A stretch of DNA of 13,119 nt, taken from Lentimicrobiaceae bacterium (lineage in GTDB: Bacteria; Bacteroidota; Bacteroidia; Bacteroidales; Lentimicrobiaceae). The stretch is taken from NCBI GenBank assembly GCA_028697695.1, contig JAQVEI010000019.1:1-13119 (forward strand), in the 5' to 3' direction. How positions within the stretch are numbered: the first letter of the stretch is position 1; every line of letters begins with the position of its first letter. The position numbers and the translations under genes are program-made. Of the stretch, positions 1 through 7,442 are shown in pieces. The notes below the pieces were generated by a model. That model ran no database searches. It saw only the letters and a list, made by a program, of their open reading frames with translations, and was not told the origin of the DNA.

Positions 1-728
1 GGTAAAGGCTCTTTTTGTTTTTTCGAGAACACCTCTTTTAGGTTGATGCTGTAGATCCCTTTGGTGTTTTTAAAGAAAATATACAACAAAATAAGGGCGC
101 CAAATACGACACTCATGGCGATTACAGCCATTCCAACACCATACGGATCCATTGTGAGGAACTTATCTCCCGAAGTAATGATTTCACCGGTAAAATTATT
201 GGAGCCCGGGGTGGTTTTATCCAAAAAACCCCATTCTGAAGACCCATCCTTTATTCTACCGAATGAGACATCCGGCTTTTGATCTTTAAATTCAACCGCA
301 TCAATCAATGTCTTGCCATTTCCTTCGTAAAGGGCCAGATAATTGGTTTCAGTCAGCTTAAAGTTAAGGTGTTGAATTCCGCGTGTGGGTCTTTCATCCG
401 CGTAAAACAGCAGGTAATTGCGCGGCGCTATTTTGGTTAACGGGTCTCCTGTAGGAATGCGGTATTTGGTTGGATTATTCCGCTCATTGGTCAGATACAA
501 CCCGCCGATGTCAACGGTATTGTATGCCGTATTGAATATCTCTATCCATCCGTTGCGCTGACCGTAGTTATCAACATAATTTGAATCATTTATTACCAGA
601 ATCTCATTAATGCGTAAATCGGAAACGCTTTGCGCGTTGCTAAGGCCGGCAGTCAACATCAACATGAGTACCGCAGCAAGCGTACCGGCCAGGTTGATTG
701 TTCTTTTTATTTCAGCCATCGTCATCAT
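1..728 (-). CDS. OadG-like sodium-pump decarboxylase gamma subunit with lamin-tail domain (3' end off window)
   Basis: Numbered from the ATG at 719, the visible protein has a signal peptide (residues about 5-30, ending SNAQ) and a lamin-tail-like beta domain (about 32-172; RINEILVIND, GWIEIFN and DIGGLYLTN are typical). A single membrane helix (about 194-216) and a basic tail follow, resembling OadG, the small gamma subunit that holds sodium-pumping decarboxylases together. I infer that this is the gamma subunit working with the adjacent mmdA product. Three in-frame ATGs occur at 728, 725 and 719. The first overlaps the mmdA stop as TAATG, which fits translational coupling, and no clear Shine-Dalgarno is seen. 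The C-terminus lies beyond position 1. The lamin-tail part is read from its sequence pattern, and its role here is unknown. The biotin carrier and beta subunit would be expected further left. Confidence 0.75.
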   Translation of the reverse strand, partial: MMTMAEIKRTINLAGTLAAVLMLMLTAGLSNAQSVSDLRINEILVINDSNYVDNYGQRNGWIEIFNTAYNTVDIGGLYLTNERNNPTKYRIPTGDPLTKIAPRNYLLFYADERPTRGIQHLNFKLTETNYLALYEGNGKTLIDAVEFKDQKPDVSFGRIKDGSSEWGFLDKTTPGSNNFTGEIITSGDKFLTMDPYGVGMAVIAMSVVFGALILLYIFFKNTKGIYSINLKEVFSKKQKEPL

Positions 729-2287
729 TATAAAGGAATGTTTGAATGTTTTTTGGGCGGATTTACGTCCTTTTTGGTTGCCAGGGCCTGAAGAGCGCGA
801 ATAATGCGGAAGCGTGTATTGCGGGGTTCAATCACATCATCAATATATCCATATTTTGCAGCTCTGTATGGGTTGGCAAACTGGTTTTTATAATCTTCCT
901 CACTTTCACGGATAAAGTTTTCTCTTTCTTCATCGTCAGCAAATCCAGCTATCTTCTTGCTATACAGCACCTCTATGGCTCCCTTTGGGCCCATAACGGC
1001 GATTTCGGCTCCGGGCCAGGCATAATTGATGTCGCCCCTCAGATGCTTGGAACTCATCACACAATAGGCACCACCATATGCTTTGCGCAACACTATGGTA
1101 ATTTTGGGCACGGTAGCCTCTCCAAAGGCATACAGCAATTTTGCACCATGGATGATAATGCCTCCATATTCCTGAGCAGTTCCGGGGAGGAAACCTGGCA
1201 CATCAACCAGGGTGAGCAAGGGAATGTTAAATGCATCGCAGAACCTTACGAAACGGGCGGCCTTGCGCGAAGCATTTATGTCGAGTACACCGGCCAGATA
1301 GCTGGGCTGATTGGCAATGATGCCTACCGACATACCATTAAAGCGGCCAAAACCGGTAATGATGTTGGGTGCATAATTACGCTGGATTTCCAGGAACTCA
1401 TTGCAATCAACTATGGCATGGATGATATCTTTTACATCATAGGGTTTGTTTGGATTGTCGGGAATGATGTAGTTGAGGGAATCGTCAAGCCTGTCGGCCG
1501 GGTCAGGACAATCCGCGATGGGCGGTTCTTCCAGGTTATTCTGAGGCAGGTAACTCAGCAGCTTACGAATCAGAGCAATACCTTCCGCTTCGTCGTCAGC
1601 CACAAAGTGAGATATGCCCGACTTGGTGGCATGTACCATAGCTCCGCCAAGTTCTTCCTCGGTAACTACTTCGCCCGTAACTGTTTTTACCACTTTGGGG
1701 CCGGTTACGAACATATTTGAAGTGTTTTTGCTCATCACTATGAAATCGGTGAGCGCCGGTGAATATACCGCACCACCAGCACAAGGGCCGAAAATGGCCG
1801 ATATTTGCGGAATCACGCCCGAAGCCAAAATATTGCGTTGAAAAATTTCGGCATAACCGGCCAGGCTGTTTACTCCTTCCTGAATACGGGCTCCCCCTGA
1901 ATCGTTGATGCCGATAACGGGTGCACCCACCTTCATGGCCTGGTCCATTACTTTACATATCTTATTGGCAAAAGCCTCACTCAGCGAACCACCAAAAACA
2001 GTAAAATCCTGCGAAAAAACGTAAACTACCCTGCCATCAATGGTACCATGGCCGGTAACCACGCCATCAGAAAGAAATTCCTGTTTATCGATGCCGAAAT
2101 TGGTGCATCTGTGCGTAACAAACATGTCAAATTCTTCGAAACTGCCTTCATCAAGCAACAAATCAATGCGTTCTCTGGCCGTTAACTTTCCCTTGGCATG
2201 TTGATTGTCAATTCTCTTTTGTCCACCCCCAAGTTTTGCAAGCTCCCGCTTATCGAGTAGATCTTTGATTTTGTTTTCAAACGACAT
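728..2287 (-). CDS. mmdA: Methylmalonyl-CoA decarboxylase alpha subunit (biotin-dependent carboxyltransferase)
   Basis: This 519-residue protein has the usual length of the MmdA/PccB carboxyltransferase family. The family moves a carboxyl group between methylmalonyl-CoA or propionyl-CoA and carrier-bound biotin. Two crotonase-type halves are clear. The N-terminal half has NDSGGARIQEG (about 128-138) and the oxyanion-hole motif GPCAGGAVYSPAL (167-179). The C-terminal half has DVPGFLPGTAQEYGG (362-376), GGAYCVM (405-411) and AWPGAEIAVMGPKGA (423-437). Asp419 appears to align with the Asp that favours propionyl over acetyl substrates in PccB enzymes; this was aligned by eye. It lies 57 bases after the epimerase gene and overlaps the OadG-like gene by one base. 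That context favours a membrane decarboxylase alpha subunit over a soluble propionyl-CoA carboxylase, but the sequence alone cannot separate them. Confidence 0.93.
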   Translation of the reverse strand: MSFENKIKDLLDKRELAKLGGGQKRIDNQHAKGKLTARERIDLLLDEGSFEEFDMFVTHRCTNFGIDKQEFLSDGVVTGHGTIDGRVVYVFSQDFTVFGGSLSEAFANKICKVMDQAMKVGAPVIGINDSGGARIQEGVNSLAGYAEIFQRNILASGVIPQISAIFGPCAGGAVYSPALTDFIVMSKNTSNMFVTGPKVVKTVTGEVVTEEELGGAMVHATKSGISHFVADDEAEGIALIRKLLSYLPQNNLEEPPIADCPDPADRLDDSLNYIIPDNPNKPYDVKDIIHAIVDCNEFLEIQRNYAPNIITGFGRFNGMSVGIIANQPSYLAGVLDINASRKAARFVRFCDAFNIPLLTLVDVPGFLPGTAQEYGGIIIHGAKLLYAFGEATVPKITIVLRKAYGGAYCVMSSKHLRGDINYAWPGAEIAVMGPKGAIEVLYSKKIAGFADDEERENFIRESEEDYKNQFANPYRAAKYGYIDDVIEPRNTRFRIIRALQALATKKDVNPPKKHSNIPL

Positions 2288-2344
2288 AGGATGATTTTTT
2301 TTCTGATCGTGATGACGACCGGTGGTTAAATAGTTTGATATGGA

Positions 2345-2755
2345 TTATTCTTTAGGATGCTGGCAAAATTCGGTAAGAACACCCTGTGTTGATTTTGGAT
2401 GCAAAAAGGCAATTTCCAACCCCTCGGCACCCTTTCGGGGAGTCTTGTCTATCAGTTGAACCCCTTTTTCAGCGGCATGATCTAACATCTGCTGAACATC
2501 CTCAACTGCAAAAGCAATATGATGAACTCCGGGGCCTTTCTTCTCAACGAATTTACCAATAGGTCCTTCCGGATCAGTGCTCTCAAGCAATTCGATCTTG
2601 GTTTGACCAACCATGAAAAACGCAGTCTTTACTTTTTGATCAGCCACCTCTTCAATAGCGTAGCATTTAAGACCCAGTATATCTTCATAATAAGGAATAC
2701 TTTCCTGCAGACTTTTAACCGCAATACCAATGTGTTCAATATGTGTTGGTTTCAT
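2345..2755 (-). CDS. mce: Methylmalonyl-CoA epimerase
   Basis: This 136-residue vicinal-oxygen-chelate/glyoxalase-fold enzyme interconverts (R)- and (S)-methylmalonyl-CoA, linking methylmalonyl-CoA mutase to the decarboxylase. Two repeated beta-alpha-beta-beta-beta modules are visible: IEHIGIAVKSLQ near residues 6-17 and VHHIAFAVEDVQ near 77-88. Likely metal ligands are His8, His79 and Glu129 (in VLTEF), with Gln51 the probable fourth by comparison with the Propionibacterium enzyme. The frame stays open upstream to an ATG at 2797. I chose the ATG at 2755 because MKPTHIEHIG is the usual N-terminus and an exact TAnnTTTG promoter element lies inside the longer version. It is first in the mce-mmdA-oadG operon, although methylmalonyl-CoA mutase genes are not in the window. 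Confidence 0.92.
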   Translation of the reverse strand: MKPTHIEHIGIAVKSLQESIPYYEDILGLKCYAIEEVADQKVKTAFFMVGQTKIELLESTDPEGPIGKFVEKKGPGVHHIAFAVEDVQQMLDHAAEKGVQLIDKTPRKGAEGLEIAFLHPKSTQGVLTEFCQHPKE

Positions 2756-2772
2756 AGCTTTGAATTTTCCGG

Positions 2773-2780
2773 CAAAAGTA
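2773..2780 (-). promoter_or_regulatory. Bacteroidota-type -7 element of the mce-mmdA-oadG promoter
   Basis: On the minus strand this reads TACTTTTG, an exact match to TAnnTTTG. It ends 17 bases before the chosen mce ATG (2755), so the leader would be very short. Twenty bases upstream is TTC (2803-2801) in place of the expected TTG, so the -33 element is weak. Because the element lies within the longer open frame starting at 2797, it argues for the shorter epimerase. Confidence 0.5.
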
Positions 2781-2948
2781 ACCACTAATTTAATCATAAT
2801 GAAGTAAATTGCCTATTATTTCTTTTTTGCAGTTATATGGGTTGGCTAAAAGCAGGGAAAATTATTTTTTTATTTTATATCTAAAAATACACATATGTAT
2901 GAAGCAGAAAAGCATATTTTAAATTTTACAATAGAATAAATCTTTAAA

Positions 2949-2994
2949 AAAAGAGTATGGTAAATACCTGGGAGGGTATTTGCCATACTCTTTT
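2949..2994 (-). terminator. Intrinsic terminator after the TonB-like gene
   Basis: A 20-base inverted repeat (arms 2949-2968 and 2975-2994) encloses a 6-base loop, with only one G-T wobble pair. On the minus strand the stem is followed by a run of T, the form of a rho-independent terminator. It lies about 65 bases after the TonB-like stop and ahead of the mce promoter, insulating the two units. The other strand ends in TTTTGCCTTTT, so it could also act in the plus direction. Confidence 0.85.
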
Positions 2995-3059
2995 GCCTTT
3001 TGCCCCATTGCTGACTGCTGCGGGTTCAATACATCATTTCCTTATATCAGTGACTTTAA

Positions 3060-3734
3060 CTAAAGCAGCTTAAATTTTACGGGAATATTTACCCGAACCC
3101 TTACCGGTATGCCACGCTGCTTACCGGGTATCCAACAGGGCATGGAACGTATTACCCTTAGCGCTTCTTCCGTGCAACCTCCACTTACTTCGCGCAATGC
3201 AGCAACTCCGGAAATACTGCCGTCTTTTTCAACCACGAAGGTTATATAAACGGTACCGGTAATATTATTTTCCCTTGCTTCTGCCGGGTAATCGATATTG
3301 TTGTATAAATATTGCATCAATGCGGTTTCACCTCCCGGAAAATCAGGCATATCTTCTACCACGATAAAAGGTTCCTCACTTTCCACAGCAGGTTCTTCAA
3401 TCAATTCGGGTGCTACGAATTCGGGGACAAATTCCTGAAGGCTTATCCCGGCCTCAATAATTAAGTCAACAGCCTGCTCATCTTTATTGTCGGTAATTCG
3501 CATCAGCGTGGTATTTATAACCCTGGGAACCTCAATCTGCTGTCTGGTCAACTGAATGTTAATTTCTTCCGGACCATCAATATAATGCATTGCAGGAAGC
3601 GAAATGCCAGAGTAATCAGGAGTTTTCCATTCAAAGGCCATAAGGATTACTCCAAGTGAAATTATGAGTCCCAGTTGGAACATCATAAAACGACGGGTTT
3701 CCAGCTCGGCAACCGGATTTTTCTTTCTTTCCAT
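3060..3734 (-). CDS. TonB-family energy-transducing protein
   Basis: This 224-residue protein (counted from ATG 3734) has a short basic cytoplasmic N-terminus (MERKKNPVAELETRR), one membrane helix (about 17-34), a Glu/Pro-rich periplasmic spacer (about 95-130) and a C-terminal TonB domain (about 131-224). The spacer is acidic rather than the Lys-Pro rich type. Domain motifs are FPGG, TVYITFVVEKDGSISGV, the GGC/EEA helix and SMPCWIPGKQRG. TonB proteins pass proton-motive-force energy from ExbB/ExbD to outer membrane transporters; no exbB or exbD is in the window, so the partner is unknown. An upstream TTG (3779) gives 15 more residues, but MERKKNP followed by FEWKT matches the usual family start. 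It is divergent from the ECF sigma/anti-sigma pair, whose second protein also ends in a TonB-like domain. Confidence 0.87.
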   Translation of the reverse strand: MERKKNPVAELETRRFMMFQLGLIISLGVILMAFEWKTPDYSGISLPAMHYIDGPEEINIQLTRQQIEVPRVINTTLMRITDNKDEQAVDLIIEAGISLQEFVPEFVAPELIEEPAVESEEPFIVVEDMPDFPGGETALMQYLYNNIDYPAEARENNITGTVYITFVVEKDGSISGVAALREVSGGCTEEALRVIRSMPCWIPGKQRGIPVRVRVNIPVKFKLL

Positions 3735-3923
3735 GACATCTGATATTTTATGTGAAACATCTTTTATATCAGGATGCAATTTTGTCGAAATTCCACAATA
3801 AAATCCCGCTCAGCACCTTTTGCTATTTACATCGTTTTGAAGTGATGGCTGAAATTATTTTGGCAAATTCAAAAATTTAATGTGGAATGCCGTCTATTTA
3901 TGTATCTATACTTTAATGCAGCT

Positions 3924-3954
3924 CTGCAAAATTCGGCAGGAAAAACTATATTTG
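3924..3954 (+). promoter_or_regulatory. Promoter of the sigma/anti-sigma operon
   Basis: TATATTTG at 3947-3954 matches TAnnTTTG exactly. CTG at 3924-3926 lies 20 bases upstream, a one-base variant of the -33 TTG. The -7 element ends 18 bases before the ATG at 3973. Longer open frames begin at 3880, but this promoter could not produce them. Confidence 0.5.
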
Positions 3955-3972
3955 CTCAAACAACTGCTTTTT

Positions 3973-4575
3973 ATGGACATTAATAACCCTTCCGCAAATG
4001 AAATTGACCGTTTGAGTGATTTGCAATTGCGTGTGATGTTCAAAAAGAGTGGGAATAAGATTTACATTGGTGAGCTTTATCGCCGGTATATTCATTTGGT
4101 GCTGGGAGTATGTTTCAAATACCTGCACAATCCGGTTGAAGCCAATGATGCCGCCATGGAAATTTTCGAAAGCCTCTTCGACAAGCTCAACCACCACGAT
4201 ATAAAGTCATTCAAATCATGGTTGTATATAGTGAGCCGCAATCATTGCCTTCAACACCTAAGGCAACAGAAAAAGATAAACACAATACCATTAAATGAAG
4301 ACTTTTTTTCAGAAACTTTTATGGAAAATTCCTCTTTTCAGCATCATGAAGAAGATGAAAAAGATATGCTTCTTGCTGTGTTGCCCGGTTTGTTATACGA
4401 GTTGCCTCCCGGGCAGCAGCAGTGTGTGAGTTATTATTATTATGATAATCACACTTATGCAGAAATTTCATACAAAACAAACTTCAGTATAAAGCAGGTA
4501 AAAAGCCATCTGCAAAATGGCAAAAGAAACCTCAAACAAATGCTTGAATCGAGGTTAAAAAATTTTCAACTATGA
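3973..4575 (+). CDS. ECF-type RNA polymerase sigma-70 factor
   Basis: This 200-residue protein has the two domains of an extracytoplasmic-function sigma factor. A region 2-like segment (about 32-100; YIGELYRRYIHLVLGV, then ANDAAMEIFESLF, then FKSWLYIVSRNHCLQHLR) would bind core polymerase and the -10 element. A region 4-like segment (about 136-192; LPPGQQQCVSYYYYDNHTYAEIS, split by LP and HTY motifs) carries the helix-turn-helix for the -35 element. The acidic linker (110-131) contains EEDEKD. The start at 3973 follows a strong -7 match; an earlier ATG at 3880 would add 31 residues unlike the family. The gene overlaps the anti-sigma gene by ATGA, so the two are probably co-translated and the sigma factor is probably held inactive by its neighbour. 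Confidence 0.88.
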   Translation: MDINNPSANEIDRLSDLQLRVMFKKSGNKIYIGELYRRYIHLVLGVCFKYLHNPVEANDAAMEIFESLFDKLNHHDIKSFKSWLYIVSRNHCLQHLRQQKKINTIPLNEDFFSETFMENSSFQHHEEDEKDMLLAVLPGLLYELPPGQQQCVSYYYYDNHTYAEISYKTNFSIKQVKSHLQNGKRNLKQMLESRLKNFQL

Positions 4576-5447
4576 GTACATCCCACGTGCAAAAATTTTT
4601 TAACTCTGATGGCTGCCTCAGCCGTGCAGGGCTTAAATCGTTGCATTCAGGCGAGGTAACGGATGAAGTTAGGACATTACTATTGGCCCACACCAAAGAA
4701 TGCCTGTTTTGCTCAGATGCACTGCAAGGATTAAAACTGGCCGGCCAGGCCCATTTTGATGCAGCATATGATGAGCTGAACCGTCGTTTCTCTTATCCTG
4801 CTGAACAACAGCCGGGAATGAAGAACAACGCATCCATTTTTAAGCCTTTCCGGTTAAAGCCGGGACGCCGGGCACTTAAATATGCTGCCTCGCTGTTGCT
4901 ATTGGCAACCACAGGTGTTATTGCGTTGATATCCATAAAACAGATAAATACGTTTTCGCGGCGACACCTGTCTTCCAATGTTCCTGTGAGCAATCCATTG
5001 GCTTACCCTGAAAATGTCGGACCTCAAATCAATAGCGAAGGCATCCTGACTTACGACATAATAATGCTGCCTCCATCACCAGCCCGCCCTCTGTTTGATG
5101 ATGGAACGGGCAAACCGGTAAGCAGTCCGCCACCACGGGTGGTAGCTGAGGTTATGCCGGAATATACCGGCAGTATGACTGAAAAAATCTCGGGGAAATA
5201 TACGTTACTCAATATGTTGCCCATTGATAATGAGGTTTATCTGTGTTTTGTTGTAGAAACTGATGGCAGTATGAGCAGCTTCAGCGTGATGCGTGGCAGC
5301 GGTGAGCTGCACAACCACAGGGCTGCCTCATGGCTGGCTGATGTGGGAAGGTGGACACCCGGCTTGCATCATAACCAACCCGTAAGAATGCTGGTTTCAT
5401 GTAAGGTAGCATTTGAACATGGAATCATGAAAATAAAAAAATGTTAA
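4572..5447 (+). CDS. Membrane anti-sigma factor with C-terminal TonB-like domain
   Basis: This 291-residue protein has three parts. The cytoplasmic N-terminus resembles a zinc-binding anti-sigma domain, with His40, Cys44 and Cys47 in the HxxxCxxC spacing. One membrane helix follows (about 101-122; KYAASLLLLATTGVIAL). After a Pro-rich periplasmic spacer (about 140-200), residues about 205-283 resemble a TonB C-terminal domain: VYLCFVVETDGSMSSFSVMRG, GRWTPGLHHNQPVRM and a closing KVAFE strand line up by eye with FVVEKDGSISG and PCWIPGKQRGIPVRV in the protein at 3060-3734. It starts inside the sigma gene stop (ATGA), which strongly suggests it controls that sigma factor. I infer a periplasmic sensing or docking role for the C-terminal domain. 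The anti-sigma assignment rests on context plus the zinc motif; the TonB likeness is clear but untested. Confidence 0.72.
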   Translation: MSTSHVQKFFNSDGCLSRAGLKSLHSGEVTDEVRTLLLAHTKECLFCSDALQGLKLAGQAHFDAAYDELNRRFSYPAEQQPGMKNNASIFKPFRLKPGRRALKYAASLLLLATTGVIALISIKQINTFSRRHLSSNVPVSNPLAYPENVGPQINSEGILTYDIIMLPPSPARPLFDDGTGKPVSSPPPRVVAEVMPEYTGSMTEKISGKYTLLNMLPIDNEVYLCFVVETDGSMSSFSVMRGSGELHNHRAASWLADVGRWTPGLHHNQPVRMLVSCKVAFEHGIMKIKKC

Positions 5448-5453
5448 AAAAAC

Positions 5454-5483
5454 CTGACTTTCATTATAATATGGTTATTTTTG
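5454..5483 (+). promoter_or_regulatory. Promoter upstream of the lytic transglycosylase gene
   Basis: TATTTTTG at 5476-5483 matches TAnnTTTG exactly, with CTG at 5454-5456 placed 19 bases upstream as a near match to the -33 TTG. Transcription would start around 5490, leaving an untranslated leader of about 130 bases before the ATG at 5619. Confidence 0.5.
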
Positions 5484-5618
5484 CGATCCGGCTGCAGGGA
5501 AACACCGGAAATCAACCATAAAATATCATGAAACCGGATAATATTAAATGTTCCGGGTAAAAATTTTAATGAAATTGCTGCCCGCTTTACAGCGGATGGT
5601 TTTTAACACAACATATTC

Positions 5619-7442
5619 ATGAAAAAAGGGATCTTTATTCTTATTTTTCTCAACATTTTGGGATGTTGCTTTTCAGGCGTTTTTGGCCAAAGTCAGGAAA
5701 TTAATGCTCAAACGGATACTACTGAGCAGACGTATGAATTTATTAAGGATGATTTTATTGTCGCCTCCCTCGATAGCCTGGCCAACCTCCGCTATTTTGA
5801 AGGTTTTGAATGCCCAACTGATGATCAGTTGCGCAATGTTTTTGGTTTTAATCAGGGTTTTGTGCCGGTTTACGCAGATTCGGTTTACTACAACCGCTTA
5901 AAGAGGCTGGATGCCAATTCGCCCATTGCGCTTACCTATAATCAATATGTGAAGGATTATATTGAACTATATGCCATCAAAAAGCGCAGCCTTACAGCCC
6001 GGGTTATGGGACTGGCCCAAATCTATTTCCCGCTGTTCGAGGAGCAGTTGGACAGGTTTAATATGCCTTTGGAACTTAAGTATCTGGCCATAGTGGAATC
6101 AGCCCTGAATGCCTCGGCACGTTCACCTGTTGGCGCAACAGGATTGTGGCAGTTTATGTACGGTACCGGTAAGGCTTACAATTTAAATGTTTCTTCTCTG
6201 GTGGATGATCGGCGCGACCCGATAAAATCCACGGTTGCCGCCTGTCAGCATATGAATGATTTATACAAAATGTACAATGACTGGTTGCTTGTGCTGGCTG
6301 CCTATAATTCAGGAGCAGGCAACGTAAACAAAGCCATTCGCCGTTCGGGCGGTAAGATGGACTTTTGGCAAATCCGGCCTTTTTTACCCAATGAAGCCCG
6401 AGGCTATGTGCCCGCCTTTATCGCCGTAAATTATGTAATGGCCTATGCTGCTGAGCATAACCTGAAGCCGGTAATGCCACTTTATTATCATTATGATATT
6501 GATACCGTGGTAATTAAAGACGTCCTTACTTTTTACCAGATTTCCGAACTGTTGAACGTACCCTTGGAGGAGCTTCAGTTTTTGAACCCATCCTATAAAA
6601 ACGGCATCATTCCGGCTACACCCGGAAACGCCTATACGCTGAGACTACAAAAGAAAAATATACCTGATTTTGTAAACAATGAAGCTGCCCTGTATGCTTT
6701 TCGTACACAGGCTGAAATTGAAAAAGAACAGGTGCTTGCCATGATGAAAACCCTCACCCAGGCTGAGTACCACAAGGTAAAAAGAGGTGAAAGCTTAGGA
6801 GGTATAGCACAAAAGTACAGGTGTTCCGTTAAAGACCTCCAGCGCTGGAATAGATTAAAAGGTACAACAATCCAGATTGGGCAACGACTGATAGTACGCC
6901 CCGAAAGTGCGATGGACGTTAATATTGCTGCAAAAAAAACCAAACCCGCGATAACTCCATCCACAACAGCAGCCAAAGGCACAACTGAACCTGAAACTCT
7001 GGTTCAAAACAATGTGCAGGAGGATGCTCCTGCTGTTAAGAGTGACCAAAAAGAAGTGAATGTGACTGTCGAAAACCGCTACCATAGAGTTATAAACGGA
7101 GAATCGCTGGGTCGGATTGCCAACAAATATGGATTGTCGGTTGTTGAACTTAAAAAATACAACAACCTGAAAAACAATACCATACATCCGGGTGACAACC
7201 TGATTGTGGGTAAAGTACAAACCACTCATGCAGCCCGGGAAGTGGAGGGCAGCGATTCAAAAAGGAACAAAAACAATGATTTAGACCATATCTTTTATAC
7301 GGTAAAACAGGGAGATACCTTATGGAAAATTGCCCGACAGCATAATGGAGTAAGTGTGGATGATCTTATGAAACTCAACAACATCAAAAACGAGAATGAA
7401 ATAAAGCCCGGTCAGCGTATAAAGATAACCCGAAATTCCTGA
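5619..7442 (+). CDS. mltD: MltD-like membrane-bound lytic murein transglycosylase with three LysM domains
   Basis: This 607-residue secreted enzyme cleaves the glycan strands of peptidoglycan, releasing 1,6-anhydromuropeptides. The N-terminus (1-23) is a signal peptide ending VFGQ; Cys16 after ILG might alternatively be a lipid-attachment site, as in E. coli MltD. The SLT catalytic domain spans about 145-270. Glu160 in AIVESALNASARSPVGATGLWQFM (split by VES and GLWQFM motifs) is the catalytic acid, and LAAYNSGAGNV (226-236) is the substrate-binding motif. Residues about 300-347 look like a degenerate LysM-like segment. Three clear LysM peptidoglycan-binding domains follow at about 384-427, 488-530 and 559-603, separated by Thr/Lys/Ala-rich linkers. 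The next gene follows closely. E. coli MltD has two LysM domains, so this one has more. Confidence 0.93.
   Translation: MKKGIFILIFLNILGCCFSGVFGQSQEINAQTDTTEQTYEFIKDDFIVASLDSLANLRYFEGFECPTDDQLRNVFGFNQGFVPVYADSVYYNRLKRLDANSPIALTYNQYVKDYIELYAIKKRSLTARVMGLAQIYFPLFEEQLDRFNMPLELKYLAIVESALNASARSPVGATGLWQFMYGTGKAYNLNVSSLVDDRRDPIKSTVAACQHMNDLYKMYNDWLLVLAAYNSGAGNVNKAIRRSGGKMDFWQIRPFLPNEARGYVPAFIAVNYVMAYAAEHNLKPVMPLYYHYDIDTVVIKDVLTFYQISELLNVPLEELQFLNPSYKNGIIPATPGNAYTLRLQKKNIPDFVNNEAALYAFRTQAEIEKEQVLAMMKTLTQAEYHKVKRGESLGGIAQKYRCSVKDLQRWNRLKGTTIQIGQRLIVRPESAMDVNIAAKKTKPAITPSTTAAKGTTEPETLVQNNVQEDAPAVKSDQKEVNVTVENRYHRVINGESLGRIANKYGLSVVELKKYNNLKNNTIHPGDNLIVGKVQTTHAAREVEGSDSKRNKNNDLDHIFYTVKQGDTLWKIARQHNGVSVDDLMKLNNIKNENEIKPGQRIKITRNS

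Larger units (their letters stand above)
2756..3059. other. Intergenic region: mce promoter and tonB terminator
   Basis: This roughly 300-base gap has no convincing coding sequence. Its left end holds the mce promoter element (2773-2780, minus) and its centre holds the long terminator hairpin (2949-2994). The stretch from about 2800 to 2945 is AT-rich, with runs of A and T, and no other structure was recognised. Confidence 0.6.

Noticed and set aside
61..282. A 73-codon plus-strand frame at the left edge
   Set aside because: It is antisense to the OadG-like gene, whose membrane helix and lamin-tail domain explain the region.
746..1720. A 324-codon open frame on the plus strand
   Set aside because: It lies wholly antisense to the well-supported mmdA gene, and its translation shows no family motif. 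It is a mirror of strong codon bias in the real gene.
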